Part shown: positions 9,629 to 17,850 of the stretch, in pieces | Numbering within the stretch: the first letter of the stretch is position 1 | How the letters are laid out: the number at the start of each line of letters is the position of its first letter | From: Pirellula sp. | GTDB taxonomy: Bacteria; Planctomycetota; Planctomycetia; Pirellulales; Lacipirellulaceae | Assembly: GCA_013822725.1 (NCBI GenBank) | Contig: PNKX01000009.1 | Location: 62,001 to 126,000, forward strand | Direction of reading: 5' to 3' | DNA length: 64,000 nt | Notes under the pieces: model-generated | Seen by the model: the letters and a program-made list of their open reading frames with translations, nothing else | What the model was told of the DNA's origin: nothing | Databases searched by the model: none | Made by a program: the position numbers and the translations under genes

Positions 9629-10879
9629 TCATGCGGTGGCGTCGAGCGCCTGCCCCAAATCGGCAATGAGATCGTCGGCGCTTTCGATGCCGCAGCTCAT
9701 CCGAATCATGTTGTCGTAGATGCCGAATTGCTTGCGGGCTTCGGGCGTCTGCTGGTAGTAGCTCATCACGAGCGGCTGCTCGATGAGCGATTCGACGCCG
9801 CCGAGGCTCGGGGCGATCCGCGGGATCTTCACCGCGTCGATCACGTCGGCGGTGGCCCGCCAATCGGCGTCTTTCACCAGGAACGTCACCAGGCCGCCAA
9901 AACCGCGCATCGTCTTGCGGGCGATTTCGTAGTACGGGTGCGACGGCAAGCCCGGATAGTAGACCCGTTCAATCCGCGGATGTCCGGCGAGGAACTCGGC
10001 GACCATCATGCCGTTCTCGTTGTGCCGCTGCATGCGGAGCTCAAAGGTCTTCAGGCCGCGGCCGAGCAGGTAGCAATTCTGCGGACCGTTGACGGCACCC
10101 ATGATGCCGCGAAGATTGCGGACCGGCTCCATCTTCTCCTTCGAGCCGATCACCGTGCCGGCGAGCAGATCGTTGTGGCCGCCGAGGTACTTGGTGGCCG
10201 AGTGGAGGACGAAGTCGATGCCCGCTGCAATCGGCCGCAGATTGTAGGGGGTAGCGAGCGTCGCGTCGATCAGCGTGTCGACGCCGCGCTTGCGGCCGAT
10301 CTCGGCGAACCGTTCGAGGTCGATGACGCTGAGGTGGGGATTCGTCGGCGACTCGCTGATGAGCATCCGCGTCTTGGGCGTGATCGCCGCTTCCATCGCA
10401 GCGTAGTCGCACGTCTTCACCTGTCGCGTCGTCACGCCGAACCGCCCCAGATGCTTCGTGCAGAACTCGCGGCTGCGGTGATAACACTCGTCGAAGAAGA
10501 TCACTTCGTCGCCGGCGCTCAGCTTCGCCATCAGCAGGCCCACCAGGGCCGCCATACCGCTGGAGTAGAGGACCGCGTCTTCGCCCCCTTCCAGCGCGGC
10601 GAGCTTCCGCTCGACGACCCGCTCGCCCGGATTGCCGTAGCGGCCATACTCTTCGCGCTGCTGGTCTTGCTCGATGAAGTCGATGATCGATTGCGTGTTC
10701 TCGAACGTGTAGGTCGAGGCGCAGAAGATCGGATCGGTGATCGAGTCGCCTGGCTTCTGGCGCGCCTCGCCGGCGTGGACGGCGACGGTGGCGAATTGCT
10801 GATCGGCAGTCGGGAGGGCCGGTGAGACGGTTGGTTCGTCGGCCGCGGTCTTCGGGCGGGACATCTGGACTTGGCTCAT
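9629..10879 (-). CDS. Trans-sulfuration family PLP enzyme (cystathionine synthase/lyase-like)
   Basis: About 416 residues; a second member of the Cys/Met metabolism PLP family. It has the cofactor-binding REEYGRYGNPGER, the Asp in TLIDATLATP and the PLP lysine in HSATKYLGGHND. SLGGVESLIEQPLVMSYY near the end is the family's C-terminal signature. The N-terminal ~45 residues are a low-complexity extension. The frame is open to 10960, but that stretch overlaps a terminator hairpin, so I start at the ATG at 10879 (10888 and 10864 are alternatives). It is only moderately like its neighbour at 8320, so the two probably have different reactions. A possible attenuator leader lies upstream. Confidence 0.85.
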   Translation of the reverse strand: MSQVQMSRPKTAADEPTVSPALPTADQQFATVAVHAGEARQKPGDSITDPIFCASTYTFENTQSIIDFIEQDQQREEYGRYGNPGERVVERKLAALEGGEDAVLYSSGMAALVGLLMAKLSAGDEVIFFDECYHRSREFCTKHLGRFGVTTRQVKTCDYAAMEAAITPKTRMLISESPTNPHLSVIDLERFAEIGRKRGVDTLIDATLATPYNLRPIAAGIDFVLHSATKYLGGHNDLLAGTVIGSKEKMEPVRNLRGIMGAVNGPQNCYLLGRGLKTFELRMQRHNENGMMVAEFLAGHPRIERVYYPGLPSHPYYEIARKTMRGFGGLVTFLVKDADWRATADVIDAVKIPRIAPSLGGVESLIEQPLVMSYYQQTPEARKQFGIYDNMIRMSCGIESADDLIADLGQALDATA

Positions 10880-10946
10880 TTCTGGCATCTCGGTGAGTGG
10901 ACGTTGGCCTCCGGCTCCACCGTGCGAAGGCTCAGGCCCAGGCACG

Positions 10947-11095
10947 AAAAAAAGCCGCATGCGCCCTCGGCGAATGCGGCTTGATGCTCACCAAGCTCCG
11001 TTAAATTTGCCGCCGCCCCACTGCCAATAACGGCAAGGGGGCAACGGCTTGGCTCTTTAGCAGTCACGGCTGCAAGCGGCCACAAATCCCGAGTT
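10947..11095 (-). promoter_or_regulatory. Candidate attenuator leader or small RNA
   Basis: On the minus strand, a promoter-like sequence at 11102-11130 would start a ~150-base transcript. It has a hairpin CCCC.TTGCCG...TGGCAG.GGGG (11016-11041), a small GCTTG/CAAGC hairpin (10979-10996), then a strong terminator: GCCGCATTCGCC pairing with GGCGCATGCGGC followed by seven T (10947-10980). The start codon of the PLP enzyme lies ~60 bases further on, the layout of a premature-termination riboswitch or attenuator. I could not match it to SAM-I, SAM-II, SAM-IV or SAH consensus motifs. A free-standing small RNA is the alternative. Confidence 0.5.
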
Positions 11096-11101
11096 ACTAG
11101 A

Positions 11102-11130
11102 AGTTTAAGCCCGGCTACAGGGAGTTGCAA
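11102..11130 (-). promoter_or_regulatory. Sigma-70-type promoter of the trans-sulfuration leader
   Basis: Read on the minus strand: -35 TTGCAA (11125-11130), a 17-base spacer, -10 TAAACT (11102-11107). The predicted start is near 11095, just upstream of the leader hairpins. Matches to consensus are partial (4/6 in each box) but the spacing is ideal. Confidence 0.5.
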
Positions 11131-11251
11131 GTCGCTGGCGCCTCAAAATCACCCCCCGTTGGCGGGAGGAGATGGCGTTGACCTCGGTGCAACCGGCTGG
11201 GACGATCCCCGCCCCGCACTGCTCAGAGACACCCTCTTGGGGCTAACCCCG

Positions 11252-11863
11252 ATGACCCGCCTTGTTTGCCGCGCCGCGATGGCGCCACTCCTACTGACGA
11301 TCGGCCTCGGCGTCGTCGGCTGTCGTTCACCCTATTACTCCGACCGTGGCGCCGGCATCGGCGCTCTCGGCGGCGCGGGCGTAGGCGCGCTCGTCGGCAA
11401 CGCCGTCGGCAGCACGGCGGGCGGCGCCCTGATCGGCGCCGGCGTGGGCGCGCTCGGCGGCGCCGCCGTGGGCACGGCGCTCGATGACATTCAGGCGCAG
11501 AACCGCGCCGAGATCGCGATGGCGATGGGCCGCCAAGTGCAGGCTGGCGCAGCGACTCCGGAAGAGGTGATCGCGATGACGCGCTCGGGCGTCAATCCGC
11601 AGTTAATCTCGAACTACGTTCGCACCTCGGGCATGGCGCGGCCGATGACGGCCAACGATGTGATTTACCTCCACAACAACGGCGTCGCGTCCGAGGTGAT
11701 CCAAACGATGCAGGCGCCGCCGATCCCGATGGGCCCGGCGCCTGTGATGGTCGCGGGTCCGCCGGTGGTCGTCCAGGAGCACTACTACCCGCCGCCCTAC
11801 TGGGGTCCCGACTACCATTGCCACAGGCCGGGGGTGAGTTGGGGCGTTTCGGTGGGGCGCTAA
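11252..11863 (+). CDS. Glycine-zipper lipoprotein
   Basis: A 203-residue probable lipoprotein. From the ATG at 11252 the N-terminus is MTRLV, a hydrophobic stretch, then a lipobox-like GVVGC near residue 25. Next comes an Ala/Gly-rich region (about 33-75: GIGALGGAGVGALVGNAVGS and similar) typical of glycine-zipper domains that insert in membranes. The C-terminal half has PEEVIAMTRSGVNPQLISNY, a helical motif found in planctomycete envelope proteins, and a Pro/Tyr-rich end. The frame is open 31 codons upstream, but only the chosen start gives a signal peptide. It is divergent from the PLP-enzyme operon. The role is unknown. Confidence 0.75.
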   Translation: MTRLVCRAAMAPLLLTIGLGVVGCRSPYYSDRGAGIGALGGAGVGALVGNAVGSTAGGALIGAGVGALGGAAVGTALDDIQAQNRAEIAMAMGRQVQAGAATPEEVIAMTRSGVNPQLISNYVRTSGMARPMTANDVIYLHNNGVASEVIQTMQAPPIPMGPAPVMVAGPPVVVQEHYYPPPYWGPDYHCHRPGVSWGVSVGR

Positions 11864-11936
11864 AAATGGATAAACTCCATCCTGTACAAGCAGATTTTGC
11901 TTGCGACCCGCACGCCCGGTGCCCATGCTTGGACGC

Positions 11937-12503
11937 ATGGCGAAAAAGCTCCCAAAACCATCGCTCGGCCTTCCTTCGGCGGAACGGATCGAGCAGTCCA
12001 TCTACGTCATTCGCGGACAACGGGTAATGATCGACTCCGATCTGGCCCGCCTTTACGGCGTCGCCACCGCGGCCGTCAATCAGGCAGTCCTACGGAACGA
12101 GGAGCGTTTCCCAGAGGATTTCTCGTTTATCCTTACGTGGCAAGAGTTTACGGACTTGAAATCACAAACTGTGATATCAAGTTTGGGCCACGGCGGCCGG
12201 CGGACGCCGCCGCGGGTCTTCACCGAGCATGGGGTCGCGATGCTTTCGAGCGTCCTCCGCTCGCCCACGGCGGTGAGCGTCAATATCGCGATCATGCGGA
12301 CCTTCGTCCGCTTGCGGCGTTTGTTGGCGACGCCGGGTGAGTTGGTGCAGCAGTTGACTGGCCTCGCCGAAACGGTGAAGCTCCATGATCACCAAATTCG
12401 GGCGATCACCGACGTCCTCCAGCGGATGATGGAGCATCCGACGCCGCCCCGCCGGCGAAAGGGCTTTCACGTCACGCCAGACTCAGCGGAACCTGATCCG
12501 TAA
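11937..12503 (+). CDS. ORF6N domain protein
   Basis: About 188 residues. The N-terminal half (IYVIRGQRVMIDSDLARLYG, then NEERFPEDFSFILTWQEF) matches the ORF6N domain (PF10543), a DNA-binding module common in phage antirepressors. The typical RTPPRVFTEHGVAMLSSVLR follows near residue 80. The C-terminal third is helical and then basic. Here it stands alone between a lipoprotein gene and cinA, with no phage genes around it. Possible starts are the ATGs at 11925 and 11937; neither has a clear Shine-Dalgarno. Such solitary copies are frequent in bacterial chromosomes and probably act as transcription regulators, but no target is evident. Confidence 0.85.
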   Translation: MAKKLPKPSLGLPSAERIEQSIYVIRGQRVMIDSDLARLYGVATAAVNQAVLRNEERFPEDFSFILTWQEFTDLKSQTVISSLGHGGRRTPPRVFTEHGVAMLSSVLRSPTAVSVNIAIMRTFVRLRRLLATPGELVQQLTGLAETVKLHDHQIRAITDVLQRMMEHPTPPRRRKGFHVTPDSAEPDP

Positions 12504-12542
12504 CCTACAGCCCTCCAGTAAGCAGCTAGGAAACTCCCGCCG

Positions 12543-13799
12543 ATGCGTGCAGAAATTATCGCCATCGGCGACGAGATCATCACCGGCCAACGCCTCGATA
12601 CAAACACGCAGTGGCTCGCCGAGCGGCTCACCGAACTCGGCGTCGACGTGGCGTTCCACTCGACGATCGGCGACAGCCTCGCTGACAACGTCGCGGTCTT
12701 CAAGGCGGCCATCGAACGGGTCGACGTCGTGGTCGCGACCGGCGGCCTCGGCCCCACGGCCGACGATCTGACGCGTGAAGCGATCGCGCAGGCTGTCGGC
12801 GTCGGCCTGGAGCGCGACGAAGCATCGCTGCAGTGCATCCGCGAACTATTTGAACGACGCGGCCGGCAGATGCCAGAGCGGAACGCCGTGCAGGCCGACT
12901 TCCCGGTCGGGGCCACGCCGATCCCGAACGAGCATGGCACGGCGCCCGGCGTGGCCATGCACATCGAACGAACTGGCCGCGGGCCTTGCGACGTCTTTGC
13001 CCTCCCCGGCGTGCCGGCCGAGATGAAGCCAATGTGGCAGCAGACCGTCGCTCCAGCCATCGCGGCCGCGCGTGGCGAAGCGCGCGTCATCCGCCATCGA
13101 CGGATCAAATGCTTCGGCGTCGGCGAGAGCCAGCTTGAGGCGATGCTCCCCGACCTCATTCGCCGCGGCCGCGAGCCTTCGGTCGGCATCACCGTGAGCG
13201 ACGCGACGATTACGCTCCGCATCACGGCGGCAGGGCCGAACGATCAGGCGTGTCTTGAGGCGATGGAACCAACCGCGGCGACGATTTACAAACTCCTCGG
13301 CACGATTGCCTACGGCGAAGAAGAAGACGAACTCGAAACCGTCGACGCCCGGCTGCTAGAGCAGCAGCACAAAACGGTCGCCGTCGCCGAGTGGGCCACC
13401 GGCGGATTGGTCTCCGAGTGGCTTGCAAAAGCAGCGCCGGTCGACGACGTGCTGGCGGGCGGATTCGTCATCGGCAGCCTTCGGCAACTTGAGCAACTCA
13501 CCGGCGACGCCGCGCTCCACGACGCAACGCCGAGCGACTCCGCCGTCGCGACCGTCGCCGCCGAATGGGTCCGGCGCGCCGTCGGCGCCGACTACGGCAT
13601 CGGCATCGCGGCGTTTCCGCCGGCGGCTGACGGTCCGGAGGCGAAGGTCTGCATCTCGATCGCCGCGCCAGACCGCACCCGACGATTGCAGTTCGGCTGC
13701 GCCTCGCATCCGGCGATCAAACAGTCCCGGACGGCGAAGCAGGCCCTCAACGCCCTCCGTCTGATTCTGCTGTCGAAGGAGCCGGAAGCCACCGGCTGA
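12543..13799 (+). CDS. cinA: CinA-family protein with a degenerate C-terminal domain
   Basis: A 418-residue protein with the full CinA layout. The N-terminal MoCF-like domain (about 1-170: IIAIGDEIITG, then ATGGLGPTADDLTREA) belongs to the COG1058 group, linked to ADP-ribose pyrophosphatase activity. The C-terminal domain (about 255-410) corresponds to PncC, the NMN amidohydrolase. The usual AESCTGG reads AEWATGG (residue ~282) and the downstream YSNEVK-like segment reads GSLRQL, so the Ser, Tyr and Lys thought to be catalytic all appear replaced. The family is tied to NAD recycling, which fits the neighbouring nadE. ATG with no strong ribosome site. Confidence 0.88.
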   Translation: MRAEIIAIGDEIITGQRLDTNTQWLAERLTELGVDVAFHSTIGDSLADNVAVFKAAIERVDVVVATGGLGPTADDLTREAIAQAVGVGLERDEASLQCIRELFERRGRQMPERNAVQADFPVGATPIPNEHGTAPGVAMHIERTGRGPCDVFALPGVPAEMKPMWQQTVAPAIAAARGEARVIRHRRIKCFGVGESQLEAMLPDLIRRGREPSVGITVSDATITLRITAAGPNDQACLEAMEPTAATIYKLLGTIAYGEEEDELETVDARLLEQQHKTVAVAEWATGGLVSEWLAKAAPVDDVLAGGFVIGSLRQLEQLTGDAALHDATPSDSAVATVAAEWVRRAVGADYGIGIAAFPPAADGPEAKVCISIAAPDRTRRLQFGCASHPAIKQSRTAKQALNALRLILLSKEPEATG

Positions 13800-13861
13800 G
13801 CTTCGTATTCAAGCAGTATGTCCCGCCTATCGCGCCGCCCGCTGCGGCGTATACTTTTGGC

Positions 13862-15859
13862 ATGCTGAAACTCCGACTCGCCGCCGCTTCGTTGAACCAG
13901 ACCCCGATGGACTGGGTCGGCAACCGCGACCGCATTCTCGCAGCCATCGCCGAGGCGAAGGCCGCCGACGCCGCGATCCTTTGCCTCCCCGAACTCTGCA
14001 TCACCGGCTACGGCTGCGAGGACCAATGCTTTTCGATCGGCCTGCAGAAGACGGCCCTCGAAATGCTCGCTGAGGTCGCCCCAGCCACCGCCGGCATGGC
14101 GGTCGCCCTCGGCTTGCCGCTGATGGTCAATCGCGGCCTCTACAATGCGGCGGCGATGTTGTGCGACGGCGAGTTGCTCGGCTTCACGCTCAAGCAGCAC
14201 CTCGCTGGCGACGGCATCCACTACGAGCCGCGCTGGTTTCGTAAATGGCCGCCCGGAGCCGTCGAGCGCATTGAGATCGACGGTCGCGAAATACCCGTCG
14301 GCGACTTGCTCTACAACTGCGGCGGCGTCCGCATCGGCATCGAAATCTGCCGCGACGCCTGGGTCGCCGATCGCCCCGGTTCGCGCCTCGCCGCCGGCGG
14401 CGCCGACATTATTCTGAATCCCACCGCGAGCCATTTTTCGTTCGGCAAGCAGGAAGTCCGCCGGCGGTTGGTGCTCGAAGGCTCGCGAACCTTCGACGTG
14501 GCGTTCGCCTTCGCCAACCTCCTCGGCAACGAAGCGGGCCGCGCCATTTTCGACGGCGGTACGCATATCGCCAGCAGCGGCCGGATGCTCGCCGAGGGTC
14601 CGCGACTGACCTTCGGCGACCACGCGCTGATTTGCGCCGACGTCGACGTCGAAGCGAACCGCCGCTTGAAAGCGACCTCCAGCGAACCGAGCCTGCCGCC
14701 GCAGGCCTACGGCGGCGAGACGGTCCGATCTGCGTTCAAACTCAAATCACCGACAGTCCCCTGCCCCGCCGCGCAGCCGTCGCCGTGGGATTCGTCGTCG
14801 CCGCCAAAGCACGAAGAAATCGCGCGAGTCTTGCCGCTGGCGATCTTCGACTACTTGCGGAAGAGCCACAGCCGCGGCATGGTCGTCTCGCTGAGCGGCG
14901 GCGCCGATTCGTCGGCCGTCACGACGCTCGTGTGGCTGATGACAAAACTCGGCGTGTCTGAACTCGGAGCAAAACAGTTCGCCGCCCGCCTGCCGCAGCT
15001 TCGCGATCTCGCGAAAGCCGATACGCCGGAAGCGATGGTCGGCCGCCTGCTCACCTGTGTCTATCAGGCAACCCGCAATAGCGGCGAGACGACGCGCCAC
15101 GCCGCGGAGACGATCGCCAAGGCTACCGGCGCCGAGTTCCTTCACTGGAACATCGACGCCCTCGTCGACGGCTACGTCGCCACCGTCTCGCAGGCTACCG
15201 GTCGCGAGCTGACCTGGGACCGCGACGACGTCGCTCTGCAGAACATCCAAGCCCGCGCCCGCGGCCCCGCGGCGTGGCTGCTGGCCAACCTCCGCGAAGC
15301 GCTCTTGCTGGTCACCAGCAACCGCAGCGAGGCAGCCGTCGGCTACGCCACCATGGACGGCGACACATGTGGCGGGCTTGCCCCGATCAGCGGCGTCGAC
15401 AAGGCGTTCCTGCTCGATTGGCTCAAGTGGATGGAAACGACCGGCCCACTCGGCGTCGGTCCGCTAGCGGCGCTGGCGGTCGTTAACAGCCAGCAACCGA
15501 CGGCCGAGCTCCGCCCCGCCGCCGAAGGGCAGACGGACGAAGGCGATCTGATGCCCTACCGCGTCCTCGACGCCATCGAACGGGCCGCCATCCGCGACAA
15601 GCTCACGCCGGTCGAAGTGCTGGAAACCATCCGCCCGCAGTTCGCCGACGAAACGGTCGCCCAACTCGGTCAGTGGGTTGAACTTTTTTTTAAGCTGTGG
15701 TCGCACAACCAATGGAAGCGCGAGCGCTTCGCTCCCGGGTTCCACGTCGATGACCGCGGCCTGGATCCAAAGGGCTGGTGCCGGTTCCCGATTCTTAATA
15801 GCGGGTTTGATCGTGAACTGGCTGCACTGCGCGAGCACGTCAAAACCTTCGCCAACTGA
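13862..15859 (+). CDS. nadE: Glutamine-dependent NAD+ synthetase
   Basis: A 665-residue cytosolic enzyme making NAD+ from deamido-NAD+, ATP and glutamine. The N-terminal nitrilase-like glutaminase domain shows the triad: Glu in LPELCITGYGCED, Lys in TLKQHL and Cys in GIEICRDAW. The C-terminal synthetase has the PP-loop SLSGGADSSAV near 342 and TSNRSEAAVGYATMDGD near 485. Length suits the two-domain form. A TATACT at 13850 lies ~12 bases before the ATG and could make the message leaderless, though no -35 box is evident. It follows cinA by 62 bases on the same strand; both act in NAD metabolism. Confidence 0.93.
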   Translation: MLKLRLAAASLNQTPMDWVGNRDRILAAIAEAKAADAAILCLPELCITGYGCEDQCFSIGLQKTALEMLAEVAPATAGMAVALGLPLMVNRGLYNAAAMLCDGELLGFTLKQHLAGDGIHYEPRWFRKWPPGAVERIEIDGREIPVGDLLYNCGGVRIGIEICRDAWVADRPGSRLAAGGADIILNPTASHFSFGKQEVRRRLVLEGSRTFDVAFAFANLLGNEAGRAIFDGGTHIASSGRMLAEGPRLTFGDHALICADVDVEANRRLKATSSEPSLPPQAYGGETVRSAFKLKSPTVPCPAAQPSPWDSSSPPKHEEIARVLPLAIFDYLRKSHSRGMVVSLSGGADSSAVTTLVWLMTKLGVSELGAKQFAARLPQLRDLAKADTPEAMVGRLLTCVYQATRNSGETTRHAAETIAKATGAEFLHWNIDALVDGYVATVSQATGRELTWDRDDVALQNIQARARGPAAWLLANLREALLLVTSNRSEAAVGYATMDGDTCGGLAPISGVDKAFLLDWLKWMETTGPLGVGPLAALAVVNSQQPTAELRPAAEGQTDEGDLMPYRVLDAIERAAIRDKLTPVEVLETIRPQFADETVAQLGQWVELFFKLWSHNQWKRERFAPGFHVDDRGLDPKGWCRFPILNSGFDRELAALREHVKTFAN

Positions 15860-16278
15860 AGTACCGCATCGTTGCCTGCTCTCCACGCCGCCACACCCAT
15901 TTAGCCCCGCCGCTTGCGGCGGGTCGCGGGCTACCGCCCGCGGCTAAATGGCCGAACCTTGGTGGCCGGCCGCGAGTGTGGCGCCAGCATTTTTGGCGTC
16001 GCCACCGCCACCGCTGGCGGCGCGTTAATTTGGGAACTTGCGCGAAAATCTACCGCATCTACGGAAACCCCTGATTAATCCGCATTTCTGAGTCCGATAA
16101 GTTGTTCCGAGCCCGGAGAACGTCGCCGCTCGTGCGACGGCCTTCGAGCGCTTGCCACAAATCAACGGCAGGAAATGGCGAGCTCGCGTCGACCGGGGGG
16201 TCGATGCGACGACTGACGGGGTCCTTCCCGGGGGGGACGGATTGGTCGAGCTCTCGTCGCACTAGGGGGAATGTACGG
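15860..16278. other. Intergenic region upstream of the BBP7 gene
   Basis: This stretch holds a CCATTTAGCC palindrome (15896-15952) and then a presumed long 5' leader of the outer-membrane gene. An open frame from 16102 continues into that gene but has no signal-like sequence and is probably untranslated. I see no clear promoter hexamers. Confidence 0.5.
15896..15952. repeat. CCATTTAGCC-family palindrome, copy 3
   Basis: Arms CCCATTTAGCC and GGCTAAATGGCC around two GC-rich hairpins, in the opposite orientation to copy 2. It lies 36 bases after the nadE stop codon. Confidence 0.92.
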
Positions 16279-17490
16279 ATGAAATCGCTTTTCAATCGCT
16301 CGACGGCGGCCGTGGTCGCTGCAGCGCTCGCCTGCGGGGCCGGTAACACGGCCTCGGCTCAGTCGCCTCAAACGCCGGCTTCGCCTTTAGCCGGCGGGCA
16401 AGCCGCCTACCAAGGGGGCGCCTACATGGACGCCCACGGCGACCAAATTATCATGCCCGCCAGCTACTGCGAGCCAAGCGCCGGCTACGGCGAAATGTGC
16501 GCTCCCGGTGATGGTTGCGGCTACGGCGATGCCGGCTACGCCGACTACGGCGGCTACAGCGCACCGGAACAGTGCGGCCCCTACTACTTCGACATTGCCG
16601 CCAACGCCGTCTTCCTCCAGAGCGACCGCTCGTTCAAGAACGTCCCGCCGCTCGGCTCGATCGGCGTCGCCGGCCCAACGATCCTTGATGCGGCCGACTT
16701 GAACGAGGATTACGAACCTGGTTGGGAAATCGCCGCCCGGCTCGACTTCGGCCCGCTGTCGGTCCTCGAAATGACCTACATGGGCGTTTACGACTTGGGC
16801 TTCGGCTCGACCGTCAACTCGGTCGACGTGGCCCCGAACGGCGCCGACTTTCAACTCAACTCGGTCTTCTCCGACTACGGCATCGACCCGATCGACGGGC
16901 TCGACGAAGGCTCGGTTTACAGCGTTGATTACCAGTCCGATCTGCAAAGCACGGAGCTCACCTACCGTCGCTATTGGCTCGGTCACAATCCACGAATCTC
17001 TGGTACTTACCTCGCTGGCTTCCGCTACGTCCGTATGACGGAAGAGATGAACTTCGACGCCATTGCCCTGAACGGCGACAGCAACATCAACTGGCAATCA
17101 TCCAACGACCTCGTCGGCGCCCAGTTGGGAGCCGACTGCTGGATCGCTCTCCTTCAGGGCCTCCGCCTCGGCGGCGAAACCAAAGGCGGCATCTACAACA
17201 ATCGTTACGAGTACGGACACAGCACCGCCATCCCTGACCCCGATATTGACAACGTCGATTTCAGCGAAGACGGCAACCAGGTCGCCTTCGTGGGCGAAGC
17301 CAAGATTGACCTGGTCGCCGACATCCTCCCCAGCATCTCGATCCGGGGCGGCTACCGCGTCATGTACATGAGCAGCCTGGTGACTGTCGGCAACAACATC
17401 GACCCGACGGACGTCGCCTCGACGTTCCTCTACACCCAAGGCGACGCCGTGTACAACGGCTTCCACGGCGGCATCGAGTACATCTGGTAG
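16279..17490 (+). CDS. BBP7 family outer-membrane beta-barrel protein
   Basis: A 403-residue predicted outer-membrane protein. MKSLFNRSTAAVVAAALACG followed by AGNTASA is a clean Sec signal peptide with cleavage near residue 28. A Gly/Tyr/Cys-rich linker (about 40-95) precedes alternating amphipathic strands ending in the aromatic YNGFHGGIEYIW, as expected for a barrel. ELTYRRYW, LAGFRYVRMTEEM and RLGGETKGGIYNNRYEY are typical of the planctomycete BBP7 family (PF07585). The ATG at 16279 is preceded by AGGGGGAA. A strong intrinsic terminator follows. Its cargo or role is unknown; such proteins are abundant in Pirellulales envelopes. Confidence 0.85.
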   Translation: MKSLFNRSTAAVVAAALACGAGNTASAQSPQTPASPLAGGQAAYQGGAYMDAHGDQIIMPASYCEPSAGYGEMCAPGDGCGYGDAGYADYGGYSAPEQCGPYYFDIAANAVFLQSDRSFKNVPPLGSIGVAGPTILDAADLNEDYEPGWEIAARLDFGPLSVLEMTYMGVYDLGFGSTVNSVDVAPNGADFQLNSVFSDYGIDPIDGLDEGSVYSVDYQSDLQSTELTYRRYWLGHNPRISGTYLAGFRYVRMTEEMNFDAIALNGDSNINWQSSNDLVGAQLGADCWIALLQGLRLGGETKGGIYNNRYEYGHSTAIPDPDIDNVDFSEDGNQVAFVGEAKIDLVADILPSISIRGGYRVMYMSSLVTVGNNIDPTDVASTFLYTQGDAVYNGFHGGIEYIW

Positions 17491-17520
17491 TCTCGATCAG
17501 CCGATCGTCAAACGACTTTG

Positions 17521-17555
17521 AACCGCTGGGCGAACCGTCGCCCAGCGGTTTTTTC
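17521..17555 (+). terminator. Intrinsic terminator of the BBP7 gene
   Basis: A perfect 13-base stem, AACCGCTGGGCGA with its complement TCGCCCAGCGGTT, ACCG loop, followed by TTTTCGTTTT. It ends the transcript 31 bases after the stop codon. Confidence 0.93.
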
Positions 17556-17755
17556 GTTTTGCCGCCGACCCGACCGCCGTCTTCAACGCTTTCGCGCATC
17601 GCGCCCTCGCCTTCAAAGCGTAAATAGGCCGACCTTGGCGAAGTCAGTCACGCGCCCTTGGCAAAAGTGGCGGAGAATCTCGTAAAAGTCGCGCGCCCGC
17701 CCCGTATACCCTTGTTGGCGGGCAGAATTCCATTGAAATTCAGTCTGCACGGTTT

Positions 17756-17784
17756 TTGCCTATTCTGACGCCGCGAATTACAAT
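17756..17784 (+). promoter_or_regulatory. Sigma-70-type promoter of the giant surface protein
   Basis: -35 TTGCCT (17756-17761), 17-base spacer, -10 TACAAT (17779-17784). The predicted start is near 17791, giving a 60-base leader to the ATG at 17851. Confidence 0.6.
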
Positions 17785-17850
17785 AGCGGCTTGTCTGCGC
17801 GAATTGCAGGCCAAGACGGCACAAGAGACTTCTCCCAGGAGTTAGAGGTA

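Noticed and set aside
9602-10825. A 407-codon rightward open frame opposite the upstream PLP enzyme
   Set aside because: The minus strand encodes an unmistakable PLP enzyme here; the plus-strand translation shows no family features.
10947-11095. SAM-I, SAM-II, SAM-IV or SAH riboswitch
   Set aside because: The conserved core motifs that I know for these classes (such as GGCCC..UGAAACC.GGCAACC of SAM-I) are absent; left as an unassigned leader.
10876-11130. An 84-codon leftward frame over the leader region
   Set aside because: It spans a promoter-like sequence and a strong terminator hairpin, which is inconsistent with translation.
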